Below, piece by piece: positions 1 to 11,804 of a stretch of 64,000 nucleotides of DNA. The DNA is from Allium sativum (Eukaryota > Streptophyta > Magnoliopsida > Asparagales > Amaryllidaceae): contig CM060926.1 of NCBI GenBank assembly GCA_030737875.1, positions 164,001,579 through 164,065,578 on the forward strand, given 5' to 3'. The first letter of the stretch is position 1; every line of letters starts with the position of its first letter. The position numbers were made by a program, and so were the translations under genes. The notes under the pieces were generated by a model. The model saw nothing but the letters and a program-made list of their open reading frames with translations. It was not told the DNA's origin and did not search any database.

Positions 1-299
1 TAGACCTCCCACATTGGTTCAACATTAGTGGCTGCTAGATATGCTGGTTGGGTCCGGGAAGACTTCCACCACTAATGCAACCTAACCTCGTGTCATAAGT
101 ACAATTACAATTCCTAATTGTAATTTCTAAACATTCTGTTTTTAATTAATTAATCAATTAATTAAACCTTTCCGCTTTTGGCTTTTAGTGCCCATTCCAA
201 AAATTTGAATTATATGTCCAAAAATGTTCATATTCAAATTTTGCCAATGTTTACTCTCTTTCCCCCTTTCCCGAACTAGCGCACTCATAACTTGGCGGC

Positions 300-328
300 A
301 TGACTAGGCTAGATAATAGCCTAGTCAT
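300..328. repeat. Perfect 12-bp hairpin
   Basis: A 12-base stem (300-311 with 317-328) around a 5-base loop, with core arm GACTAGGCTA. It is strong for this AT-rich context and lies inside the leftmost LTR. No function can be assigned. Confidence 0.6.
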
Positions 329-1280
329 AAACGATAATAGGGAAAATAATGGGAATATAACCAAAGTGATCATTTTTAACATAACTTGGCATAAAAATAA
401 ATTAGCATGGTGAGGTGAATGTACATACTGTCATGGACATGTAATTAACATCATAACAAGGTGAACATATATACTGCCATGCACATGAAATTGGTGAACT
501 TGTGGCAATCGATTGGTTCTAACATATCTATGATATCTTAATAAGCATAGTGAGATCTAAATTAGCAATTTAGATGTCCAATTGGTTTAGATCTAACAAG
601 GTGATAATCTTGATCTGACTGACAGTTTCAATGTCCACATAAATTAGATCTACTGGTTTAGAAATAGATCTACACAAATCCACATCATAACATGATAACA
701 CACGGTGATAAATTAGATCACATAATTCAGATCTAGAGGTTAAAATAGATCTAACATCATTAGAATGACATAGTAGCATGTTTAGATCTAAATATGCCCA
801 ACTTACAACATATATAAGTTGATCGCAATATGAAAGGTGATTTACATGCAGAATTAGATCTAACCAATGTTGCAACTGTTAAAATTAATAGATTTACGTT
901 CACCACAACATAGTTACAAATCAAGATCCACAAAGGCAACATAATAGAATAATCACAATTGCATCAGATCTAGAGAATTAGTTCTATCATGACATGGTAT
1001 GAGATATAACAATAGCATAGATTCAAGGTTTACAACGTATCCAAATCACAGTCTTTCATAATTTACTTCTATTCATTTAAACCTAAAAATAACTAGAAAC
1101 TCACTATGTTAGGATTAGAAAGGAAAAGGTAGAAGATAGCGGAGGTTGGATCTACACTCGAATATCTAAGTTTCATTTGCAAAGTATGTTGTTGTAGAAA
1201 ACGGTTCCGTCTCAGCTCGTACCCAGGCAGCATTTAGCCTCCATGATTTTCAATGAAGAAAAAATAGGAGAAATGGGACC

Positions 1281-1290
1281 ATATTTATAG
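1281..1290 (-). promoter_or_regulatory. TATA box of the leftmost LTR
   Basis: The minus strand reads GGCTATAAATATGG, a canonical plant TATA box. An ATTGG (reverse CCAAT) lies about 15 bases upstream on the same strand. It would start transcription near 1255, reading left into the element. Confidence 0.55.
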
Positions 1291-1360
1291 CCTTGAACCA
1301 ATGAAACCGGTCCAGAAACAAGTCTACATACGAAAAAAATGTATTCTGCCCAAATTTGCC

Positions 1361-1434
1361 TAGGGGGGTCGACCCCCTTGGGGGTTCGACCTATGGGTCG
1401 ACAGCCCCCTTGAGGGGTCGACTCCCCTGGGGCG
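1361..1434. repeat. GC-rich GTCGAC cluster
   Basis: A short GC-rich island with four near-repeats of a GGGTCGACCC-like palindrome (one decayed), flanked by AT-rich DNA. It sits just upstream of the LTR TATA box on the minus strand, so it could be an LTR enhancer repeat. That role is inference. Confidence 0.5.
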
Positions 1435-1707
1435 GGAATTTTCCCTCCAACGCATTTTCGAATTTTGAACTCAATTTTGATTTTCTGGAATTATGATATA
1501 TAAATATATATAATCCTTCTACGCGTATATAAACTTTAAACCTTCATAACTTCTTCATACAGTGTCCGTTTTACATAAACCAAATGTCTATCTTGACCAG
1601 AATTTCGGGACGGATGCAATGGCGCAGTCCGTTTCCTCTAGTTCTGAATATTAAATTAATTACGTTTTAATTTATCCTCTTTTAGTGTTGTTAAAATTCG
1701 GGGTGTT

Positions 1708-1771
1708 ACACACACACACACACAAACACACACACCCACACCCACATATATATATATATATATATATATAT
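1708..1771. repeat. CA/TA compound microsatellite
   Basis: A run of CA units followed by TA units. It marks the junction between the leftmost LTR and the truncated LARD-A LTR. The equivalent position in the complete LTR (about 8372) has only a short TA run. Confidence 0.85.
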
Positions 1772-3088
1772 GGCCTCACCATAGATTAGAACTAACGAAA
1801 GAAAATCATAATGATACAGGGCTTTTAGTTTCGTGCATGAAATCTATAGATGTACCAACTACATGCTTCAGTTAGCATTTAGACAGTAGGCTATATGTCA
1901 CCAAAATTTGTAAACTAAATAGGTCTTTCGGTTTTCAGCATTTACCAAATAAATCAGGACCACCTTATGTATGGAAATGTTTTTTAAGTTAAATTCAGAG
2001 TCATGTCAGGGATACAGGACAACAAATATTTTCCATTCAGGTTTTGAATATCAAATGAAGCTAGATCAAATGATTATTTATAGTAGGGGACTTATGCAGG
2101 TGCTACACAAAGGAAACCAAGTTATAGGTGCCTAACTCATAACAGTTTATATAAATACAAAACAGGCCCAAATAGGTCTAGACCAAATGCAGCAGGTATT
2201 TGTTCCAGCATATAAATAGTGTTAGTTTAAATCAAAACCAAAGTCATCTAATTTGTTTATATTCATAGATGTATGTAGTTCCAGAAGTCAGAGTACTGGT
2301 TTACGCAAACAAATTTGGCATGAAACAAACGAATTGTTTCCAAAAACAATCAAAGAAATCATGGCGTCGGGTGTTTCTAGATATCACAGTATACTCGTGG
2401 TCATTACTCACTTCAACAGAGCTGTCACACAATCCCAGTCATAGCAACAAATCACGTGAATCAAGGAATTTAAGGCAATCTCCAACCAAATCGATTATTG
2501 CATTTCAGCTTATATTGAATTAAAAAAAACTTGAAACTAAAATGAATCGTAAGTTAACAACTTACTATTATATTCAATTTAATTGAAATCAATTTACTTG
2601 AAAACAAGATTAATCGTGAGTGAGATAACTCACAAAAAGGTCATGTTATCCTAATCGTTAAGCGAAGTAGTTGGCTTTTGACGAGACGATGGCAGTTCGG
2701 CGTTGTTACTAAAAGCAAGGGCTTCAAATTTGCAATGTTATCCTAATCTCTTTATATATACCAATACACTCGTATCTAAGAAATTTTTTGATACATTCCA
2801 ACAGAAAAAATCTCTAACTCATTTGATGTTAATAACGTATATTTTAAATTCAACCGTCTATATTTTTCAATCGGATTACAATTGAAATTCAAATATGCGA
2901 CCAAATTCAATTCAAATATTCAACAACAAATATTTGATTCATAACCAACCATTCTGAATTATACTCAATTCATACTCTAAAACCATATATTCGATTTTTA
3001 ATCCCAGCATCAATATAAAATTGATGATAAATAATAAATTCTTCAATTAATTCCATATTTTAGTTGTCGAAATTTCTGGGACGTTACA
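1772..3088 (-). mobile_element. Truncated LTR of LARD-A (3' LTR of minus-strand copy)
   Basis: This matches 8380-10368 of the complete LTR. It starts on the minus strand at 3088 with TGTAACGTCCCAGAAATTTC, directly next to a polypurine tract. Two parts are missing. The 3' portion (equivalent to 6647-8370) is lost at the microsatellite junction. About 660 bases equivalent to 9350-10012, including the TATA box, are also gone. The short frames at 2253-2523 recur at 8813-9199 because they are LTR copies, not genes. Confidence 0.85.
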
Positions 3089-3106
3089 TTCTTCCCCCTT
3101 TAAAAC
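3089..3106 (-). other. Polypurine tract of LARD-A minus copy
   Basis: The minus strand reads AAAGGGGGAAGAA immediately before the LTR start at 3088. This is the expected plus-strand primer position for an LTR element. Confidence 0.8.
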
Positions 3107-3812
3107 TTTTCGTCCTTGAAAAGGAGAGATCGTTATAATTATACCAATGTATACCTTTAATTTCCATACTTTTTTAAACTATATTCAATTTCTTAGACCA
3201 ATTTCTATCTCAATTTATTTTGAGATATCTCCCCATTCTCGTTTTACCTAATCTTCTAACAAAATTTTAAGTCATGCAATCTCTTTTCAAAACCAGTTTC
3301 GTTTTAAATTCCAATTTCTGCAGAAGTTGGATTTATCCAACTCGAACAATTCCAAATTTCATTATAAACATCATCTGTCAACGTTACTTATTCATCGTTG
3401 CAACTATAATGAATCTAGGCTTTGCAACCACCAACCCAATTTCGTTACATTCAATTAAATCTTTCCCCACTCATTGAAGAGTGTAGATACCATCTCTTTA
3501 AATTGTCAACTTGAAAATTTCCAAAATCTTTTATAGCCTTTATTTGTACACAAAACTTTTGAAAATACTGCAAAAACCTCTTTTATTAACTTAATCAAAT
3601 TATTGATTTGAAAATATTTAATAACTCGAAGTTTGACAAGTCTATTGTCGTTCTCACAAATGTTAGACATACGCTGGCCAGGCGCACGACTAAAATCTCC
3701 AAGTACTAAATATCCTTGCTTTGACTCCCAGTGAAAATATTTCAAAAATTCTTTTTAAAAGAAAACAGATACGGAAAGTACTAATATGATATTGATATGT
3801 TGATTGTTCATG

Positions 3813-4450
3813 GATCGCAGATACACAATGGTTTTGTCTACATCCCCCAGAAAACAGCTGTATCCGTAGGAAATCACTTCCCTACGAATTTCGTCATGGA
3901 CAATTCAACAAAAGATATTTAAGAATCAATAGACAACATGAGGTCATTAAGCATTGGTTTCTCAATCTCAGGATCACGGAATCAAATCATCAAATGAAAT
4001 TAACTCAAGTTATGAGGACCAATCAAGTCATGAAGACAAACTATTGCATTAAACAGGTGGCTCACTATCACTAAGATATCTTAAATATTTGCACGGCTCA
4101 TCATACTACCTTTAGTAACTCTAGTGGTTACATCTCTTTCGCCAATAGACAATTTACCGCGTGGACCGCAAGTACACAATGGTTACGCCTGGGTCCCCCA
4201 GGAAACATCCATACCTGTAAGCTTTAACAGCTCTGCGGATTACGCCCTTCTAATTCGACTGTAGATCGCAGCAGTCACAATGGTTACGCTTGGTTCCCCC
4301 AAGAAACATCTGTCCGCTGTAGGCTATCTGCAGCCTTGCGAATTTCGCTACACGGTCGAATTCCAATGACTCTAGATCGCAGCGATCACAATGGTTATGC
4401 CTGATTCCCCCAGGAAACATCTATCCGTCGTAGGCTATCTGCAGCCCTGC
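3813..4450 (-). other. Array of repeated stem-loops in LARD-A internal domain
   Basis: Four degenerate units share, in element sense, a short hairpin with a GGGAA or GGGAC loop followed by CGTAACCATTGTG and a GCGATC-like block. On the plus strand the best stems are 4188-4192 with 4198-4202 (CCTGG/CCAGG), 4289-4293 with 4299-4303 (CTTGG/CCAAG), and 4400-4403 with 4411-4414 (one terminal mismatch). The unit near 3837-3851 is decayed. The same motif recurs in the plus-strand copy at 59870-60368. An RNA role such as packaging or dimerisation is inference. Confidence 0.7.
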
Positions 4451-6632
4451 GAATTAAGCTAGCAGTCGTGCTCAATGGCAACTCATGAGTTTTATGTTCG
4501 GACAACCTACTGCCACCACCAGCATATTTCAGCTAAGCTCGAAATTCAGAAGAAGGTACTTCCCTTATCTTGATTTGAAAACATACGATACTATGTACAT
4601 ATAGTACTTTATTTTATACTTTTCATAAATCATACTTATGTCAACATACATAAAATATTCCTTCCAAATCATATTCTCAAGCACCCCATTCTTATATATA
4701 TTCCCCATATAAGTTTCGAAAACCTCTATATCAAATATTTAAAATCGATATCCTCAAACTAAATCATTTCAGATATTTCATATCCTTTCAGACTCAAATT
4801 TATAAATCCATTGGTTATAAACCAAATTCCCTTTCAAATCTCTATTTATAAAATTCACCACTTCATTCACATCTTTATTTTCTAAAAATTCCAGATTTTT
4901 ACTTCCGATCACAAATTTTTCCTTTACGCATTATCACTCCTTCACATTCACACACTTCAACCGTCAATTAGTAAGCGAACAACTTCCTAAGTATCAACCT
5001 CGAAGGCCAAAACCAACATCAGATCAACACTCAGGAAATTATTCAACTTAACTAATCTCCATTCAGTTTATAAATTCCTTAACTCCACTTCTTAATTTCT
5101 TATCAATCATTGTTTAAGAAATTCTCGGATTCAATTTACAATTCCACTTTATGTTCTGCCATCCTTCATTTTCGACGTACGGCTCTTTGTTTTTCAGTTT
5201 TTGTCATTCTAATTTATGTTAGCCTCTCACTATCCTTTGAAAACATATTTATTTTCTCAATTCTTATAAAATCATTTATTATCACTGGAAAATATTTTTT
5301 ATATATTCACAAAGCTTTATTTTCTATCAAAAATATACTTTATTCTCTTGCAAACATCTCTAAATTCGTTAGTTTGATTTAAACAGATGTTAAATAAAAC
5401 ATCGTTATTCCCAGCTACTGTTGACACTCATTAGCTCTCTTCACTTAACCAATTTTTGCTATTGAACCTTAATCACTTCTTAGTCAACAATGAAGTCAGT
5501 CAAGTTGGGGTATATTTACCTCTCAGGCCGTAACTGAACAACATTATTAACTTTGAAATAGATCTAGTTCACAAGTTCAAATAAAAACACTCATTCTCGT
5601 AACTTCCGAATTCAAGTTAAGAATTCACTTAAAGCGTTGACAATAATTCATGCCTTTGAAATATTTAATTTTAAAAATTATACTTTATTGTTTAATCTTA
5701 ATACATAAAGAACTAATTAATAAAGTATATTTAGTTTGATTAAAACAAAAAAATAGTACTTTTTCTGAAATTCAATCTAATTGACTCTCATGAATAACTT
5801 TCTTCGAATAATCTCCTTTCCGATAATATATGTCGAACTCCGGAAAAATCTCATCTGATTTATATTTAGAATAATATCACCATTCTGGTCAACTCCATTT
5901 CCTCTATCCTCAATTTTATTTGCAACATTTTTTCTTTAAAATGTCATTTACTTCTAAGAAGTAAATATTATTCTTGTTAACGAAATCTGAACTCGTCACA
6001 TCAAATAAATTTTAATTCCGTTTCAATATAGGTTCAAATCTCTTTAAAAAATTCCTTCATATTTTGCTTCAACTCTCGTCGACAATTCACTCCTTGTTAA
6101 TTAACTACCAAGTTTATATTTACTATCGAATTCATATATTCGATCATACATCATTGGTTTGAAACTAATTATAATTTATCTTGTCACGTTCTGAATAATT
6201 AAATTAAATTTAGCACAATTGTATTCCAATTATATCTCTTTTCCCATTTTATTTTCATTAATTTATAAAATAAAATTTATCGTCCCATTCTTGAAACGAT
6301 TTCAAGTTTCTCCTCTTCATTCAAATTCCCATCGGATTTCTTATTTTAAATCAATTTGACGATGGATGCTACTTTTAAATCTAAGAGGACCTTACCGAAA
6401 ATTAGCTCTCGTGAGTCGGGATTCGAAGACGGGGGATTCCGAGAAAATAATTTTTTTTTCTATCCGCTGTATTAGTTTCAAAATGCTAGTTTTCAAAATA
6501 GTTAATTTTTCAAAATAATTTACCTTTCAAAAATAATTAAAAATATTTATACTTTCAAATTTATATTTCAAAATTTTTCCATTTTCAAGATTCGCTTTTA
6601 AACCCAATAAACTAAGCTTTGAATAAATCAAA

Positions 6633-6644
6633 GCTCTAATACCA
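6633..6644 (-). other. Primer-binding site, initiator Met-tRNA type
   Basis: The minus strand reads TGGTATTAGAGC, one base from the standard plant site TGGTATCAGAGC. It lies two bases inside the LTR end at 6647. Confidence 0.85.
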
Positions 6645-6646
6645 CT

Positions 6647-9600
6647 TGTAATGTCCCGCCTTTTTGACCGCATCAAATTAGCAATTAAACCAACTTAAAA
6701 CGTTCAAATCGATGGATCGTTATTTAGCTTACAGAGTTTAAATCCGAATCAACACATAGAAATAAATAAATAACACAGTGTTTGAACAACGAAATAATCT
6801 TTTATATATATTAATCAAAAACTATGATACAAAGAAATCTTTACTATATTAAAAATCTTCACAGTGCACGTCTCCTGGAATCCCCAGCCTTGCAAGTCTT
6901 CGAATTGTGAGCTGAAATCTGCACTGCTTGGGTCTGACCCGAGCATTTCATGTAAAACACAAAATACTCGAGTCAGGATTAAATCATAGTTCAAGTAAAA
7001 TAATTTCAATAGAAACTGAAATATAACAATTAATTCCAACATCGTTGTCATTTATATAATAAACAATGGTGGTATCGGTTCATATCAATGCATCTAGACC
7101 AAGTGTGGTATCTATTCATACCAGTAAAGCTATTTCCAACGACGAACGGTATCGGGCGTTTTCGAGTGTACGTGTATAAATATACGCGTGTATATCGCCT
7201 TAACGTCCCTAACCGAATATAAATAATGGCATAGGTGATTTCAAGAGCTTGCATATACACAAATGTTTAAGTACATGTGTGCACTACCTCAGCATCCTAG
7301 GAACCAGAATAAAATTAACAAGTGTCAATTGAGATCACTGAAGTAGTGGACGAATATTAATGGACAGCAATGATGCAAAATATCATGCAAACAGTTAACT
7401 GGATAGCGCAACAGCCAGGTTATCATCATTATGATAATTCAAGGACAAAGGGGACCAAATTTAATGACTAACGAAAAGGGCTAGATTTTTCGATCTCAAG
7501 GGTACTGCAAATAAAATGGAGCAGCAAGTTGAACTTACAGATAAGCTTTATGACAAAATATTCTAAATGTCCACTGTCACTATCATATATGGCAAGATAT
7601 ACTGGATGTTTACTGTCACTAATATAATTGGCACAAAATACTAATGTTCATGTTTACTGTCACTAAACATGGTTGGCACAAACATTTATAGTTCAACAAG
7701 TGTCAGCATTAACACATATAGCTCAGTAAGCATTAACAAATATATTTCAGGGTAGTGTCCACTAACATGTATAGAGCAATTTCAGTTTTCAAACAAGGCA
7801 AGGGATAGTGTGCCAAATGTATTTCAGGGATTTCAGAATGCAATATAGTTCAATACTTGGTAAAAGAAAAAGTTCTATTTTCTAGAGAATAATTAGGCTA
7901 CACACCTACCAAATGACAAGAGGAGTCAACTTTCGGTTTATAAATCGAACATTGTGATACTGAAACCTAACATGGGACGTTACAAGTGATAATAACAACA
8001 TCTACAACAGTATGGCACAAAAAGAACATTAAGGGTACTGAAATTTGACATAGGGTGTTACAAGTGATAGTAACATCATCTACAGCAGTATGGCACAAAT
8101 GGTTCAGGTTTTAAGGTAGTACATCATATATAATCTAAACCACATCATGGTTACAGGTAACTAAATGCAAATGGGATCAAAGTGCCAAACCATGCTGATC
8201 GAACTAGATAGATTCAAAGTGTCAATCTATATTGAACAGACCAAATGGGGTGCAACATGCTTTTAGAAAATAATAAAGGTAGTATCAAACCAAACATAAG
8301 TGTCAGTAGCAGGAGACAGGGCTGTATAAAGCCCACTTAGGGTCAAAACGTGCAAGGATACAACTGAGCAAACCTATATATATGGTCTCACCATAAATTA
8401 GAACTAACGAAAGCAAATCATAATGATACAGGGCTTTTAGTTGAGTGCATTAAATCTATAGCTGTTCCAACTAAATGCTTCAGTTAGCATTTAGACAATA
8501 GGCTATATGTCACCAAAATTTGTAAACTAAATAGGTCTTCCAGTTTTCAGCATTTACCAAATAGATCAGTACCACCTAATGTATGGAAATGTTCTTTAAG
8601 TTAAATTCAGAGTCATGTCAGGGATACATGATAACAAATATTTGCAATTCAGGTTGTGAATATCAAATGAAACTAGATCAAATGATTATTTATAGTAGGG
8701 GACTTATGCAGGTGCTACACAAAGCAAACCAAGTTATAGGTGCCTAACTCATAACAGTTTATATAAAATACAAAACAGGCCCAAACATGTCTAGACCAAA
8801 TGCTGCAGGTATTTGTCCCAGCATATAAACAGTGTTAGTTTAAATCAAAACCAAAGTCATCTAATTTGTTTATATTCAGAGATGTATGCAGTTCCAGAAG
8901 TCAGAGTACTGGTTTACGCAAACAAATTTGGCATGAACCTATCGAATTGTTTCAAAAAACAATCAGAGAAAACACGGCCTCGAGTATTTCCAGATATCAC
9001 AGTATACTCGTGGTCATTACTCACTTCAACAGAGCCGTCACACAATCCAAGTCATGGCAACAAATCACGTGAATCCAGAAATTTAAGGCAATCTCCAACC
9101 AAATCAATTATTGCATTTCATCTTATACAGAAAGAAAGAAAACTTGAAACTAAAAAGAATCGTGATTTAACAACTTACTATTATATTCAATTTAATTGAA
9201 ATCAAATTACTTGAAAACAAGATTAATCGTGAGTGAGATAACTCAGCAAAAGGTCGTGTTATCCTAATCGTTAAGCGAAGTAGTTGGCTTTTGACGAGAC
9301 GATGGCAGTTCGACGTCGCTACTAAAAGCTAGGGCTTCAAATTTGTAATGTTGGAGCCTCGCCCGGTGCGCTGGTGCTTGGCTTCGAGAACTAGGGCTTC
9401 GATCGAAGCTTCGATCCGTGAAAACGTATAAAGGAGGCAGCGATCTGATTTAGGAAACGTGAAGTGGGTTCTTCGTGGAGGTCTTGGCGATTATGAGGAC
9501 GCCATAAATTTCGGGTTTTAAGAAAAAGAGGTTTGACCGATTTACTTTGAAGAGGAAGACCAATTTAGGGAAAAATAACTGATTTCGGCCATTAATATTA

Positions 9601-10368
9601 GAAGAGAACAGATGATTTTTGTTCTGAAGAAATGAAATGAGCGTGGTTGATTTTTATAGAAGAGATTGTTGAAGATAAGAACGGAGTTCCATCATATAGG
9701 GAATGGCGTGCATTAGAAATGGGTATGCGTGAATCTTACTGGAGAAGGTTCATTTCTGGTTTGACTTAATATTTAACTATACTGTGAACTGACGTTGAAC
9801 GCTCCATATTCGTACCGCAAACACAGTCACCAAATGCAACAAAGATTATACGTACCTCTTCGTCTTCGCGTTCTAGATCCAGTAAAATTAATTTAATCAT
9901 AATCTGACTCAGTTTGTGTACAATGATATTTTATTTTTAAATTATTTATCGGTATTTTGATTTTTATCCCGTTTGTCCATCAATAACTCTGTACGTTTTC
10001 AAATTTTGAAATGTTAAATTAAATCTCTTTATATATACCAATACACTCATATCTAAGCAAACTTTTTAATACATTCTAACAGATAAAATCTCTAACTCGT
10101 TTAACGTTAATAACGTATATTTTAAATTCAACCGTTTATATTTTTCAATTGGATTACAATTCAAATTCAAATATGCGACCAAATTCAATTCAAATATTCA
10201 ACAACAAATATTTGATTCATAACCAATCATTCTGAATTAAATACTCAATTCATACTTCAAAACCATATATTCGATTTTTAATCCCAGCAACAATATAAAA
10301 TTGATTATAAATAATAAATTCTTCAATTAATTCCACATTTTAGTTGTCGAAATTTGTAGGACGTTACA
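6647..10368 (-). mobile_element. Complete LARD-A LTR, minus strand
   Basis: This is a 3.7-kb LTR. On the minus strand it begins at 10368 with TGTAACGTCC and ends at 6647 with ATTACA. Internal LARD-A sequence flanks it on both sides: primer-binding site on the left, polypurine tract on the right. It therefore sits in the middle of a tandem array. A duplicated segment of about 75 bases occurs at 7965-8100, and degenerate repeats containing ACTGTCACTAA occur at 7570-7690. It has its own TATA box. No protein-coding content was recognised; the frames at 6815-7260 and 8813-9199 do not resemble known proteins. Confidence 0.85.
9651..9660 (-). promoter_or_regulatory. TATA box of LARD-A LTR (minus copy)
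   Basis: The minus strand reads TCTATAAAAATC about 710 bases into the LTR. This is the same relative position as CTTTATAAAT in the plus-strand copy at 54609, and similar CTTCAG..AACAAAAA sequence follows both. The conserved position supports a real LTR promoter. Confidence 0.65.
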
Positions 10369-11199
10369 TTCTTCTCCCCTTTAAAACTATTCGTCCTAAG
10401 GAGAGATCGTTATAATTATACCAATGTATGCCTTTAATTTCCATACTTTTTTAAACTATATTCAATTTCTTAGACCAATTTCTATATCAATTTATTTTGA
10501 GATTCTCCCCATTCTCGTTTTACCTAATCTTCTAACAAAATTTAAAGTCATGTAATTTCTTTTCAAAACCAATTTCGTTTTAAATTCCAATTTCTGCATA
10601 AGTTGGATTTATTCATCTCGAACTATTCCAAATTTCATTATGAACATCATCTGTCAACGTTACTTATTAATCGTTGCAACTGTAATGAATCTAGGCTTTG
10701 CAACCACCAACTTCCTTACGTTCAATCCATCTAATCTTTCCCTACTAATTGAAGAGTGTAGATACCATCTCTTTAAATTGTCGACTTGAAAATTTCCAAA
10801 ATCTTTTATAGCTTTTATTTGTACACAAAACATTTGAAAATACTGCAAAAACCTCTTTTATTAACTTAGTCAAATTATTGATTTGGAAATATTTAATAAC
10901 TCGAAGTTTGACAAGTCTATTGTCGTTCTCACAGATGTTAGGCACACGCTGGTCAGGCGCACGACTAAAATCTCCTAGTACTAAATATCCTTGCTTTGAC
11001 TCCCAGTGAAAATATTTCAAAAATTCTTTTTAAAAGAAAACAGATACGGAAAGTACCAATTGATATGTTGATTGTTCATGAATCGCAGATACACAATGGT
11101 TTTGTTTAGATCCTCCAGAAAACATCTGTATCCGTAGAAAATCACTTCCCTGTGAATTTCGTCATGGACAGATCAAAAGAAGAAATTTAAGAATCAAAA
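10369..11199 (-). mobile_element. Partial LARD-A internal domain (third copy)
   Basis: This is a direct repeat of 3089-3920, from the polypurine tract onward. It breaks off near 11199, where the match to 3920 stops and unrelated AT-rich DNA begins. With the two LTRs it shows LTR-internal-LTR-internal order. Confidence 0.85.
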
Positions 11200-11415
11200 G
11201 AATTATACGTTACATTTTATAAATTATACATTTAAATAAAACACATCGCTAACGCATACTAAATCATATACACTTATATAAATATATATATATATATATA
11301 TTAAATTATATAGCACCAAACCATATATATTTTTAAATTACATACAACGCAAACACACCCAAATAAAACCATAAAAATGGTATACATATAAATAAATATT
11401 TAAAACAAATATATA
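11200..11415. other. AT-rich gap left of the CACTA element
   Basis: AT-rich, G-poor sequence with a TA run at 11283-11302. It continues on the far side of the CACTA at 17877. No gene or recognised element. Confidence 0.6.
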
Positions 11416-11437
11416 CACTACACCATAATGGCCATTT

Positions 11438-11585
11438 GGCAACCCTTTTTTTTGTCAATCGCCAACACTTATTTGTGTTGTCGGGTAATAACAATAATAA
11501 GCGTTGCTATGCTAAAAAGGTGTTACCAAAAATACAAATTTATATTATTTTTTTTATTGGCAACGCTTATATGGGTTGGTAGGCT
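11438..11585. repeat. Left subterminal repeats of CACTA
   Basis: Several divergent copies of the CAACRCTTATAWGCGTTG motif (for example near 11461, 11498 and 11562). They match those at the right end and are probable transposase-binding repeats. Confidence 0.75.
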
Positions 11586-11700
11586 TGGTTCGCGGGGGCA
11601 AAAAGGTAAACACCCATCAGTTTTCTTCTGTAACCCTATACTCTTCCATCCCATACGCTTTTCACTATTTCGGCCGCTTAACATGAATTACAAAGCGGGA

Positions 11701-11804
11701 ATTATTTCGATTTCGATTTAGGGAAAATTTCGATTTCGATTTAGGGAAAATTTCGATTTCGATTTAGGGAAATATTTCGGTTTCGATTTCGATTTCGATT
11801 TCGC
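11701..11804. repeat. Tandem TTTCGATTTCGATTTAGGG repeat
   Basis: Three copies of a roughly 23-base unit followed by shorter TTTCGA repeats. It explains the open frame on the minus strand (11718-11981), which is not a gene. Confidence 0.85.

Larger units (their letters stand above)
1..1710 (-). mobile_element. Partial LTR of a Ty3-like retrotransposon, minus strand
   Basis: Read on the minus strand, the segment begins at 1710 with TGTAACACCCCGAATTTT, a common start for plant Ty3-type LTRs. It contains a strong TATA box about 420 bases in. Its right edge meets a CA/TA microsatellite belonging to the LARD-A LTR, so it looks inserted there. The left end is outside the window or not recognised: no primer-binding site was found near base 1. 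It could be a 5' LTR or a solo LTR. No coding sequence was seen; the open frames at 570-942 look like noise. Confidence 0.55.
3089..6646 (-). mobile_element. Noncoding internal domain of LARD-A, minus copy
   Basis: This lies between the polypurine tract (at 3089) and the primer-binding site (6633-6644). It is about 3.6 kb and has no gag or pol similarity in any frame. Long LTRs around a noncoding core of this size are the hallmark of LARD elements (large retrotransposon derivatives), which depend on enzymes supplied in trans. It matches 57535-61319 in inverted orientation and 10369-11199 directly. It contains a repeated stem-loop at 3813-4450. The rest shows no recognisable features. Confidence 0.85.

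Noticed and set aside
3506..3745. 79-residue minus frame starting MKYFHWESKQGYLVLGDFSR, repeated at 10745-11020
   Set aside because: Repeated because the LARD-A internal domain is duplicated. In the plus copy (60440-60590) a one-base change breaks the frame, and substitutions are mostly amino-acid changing.
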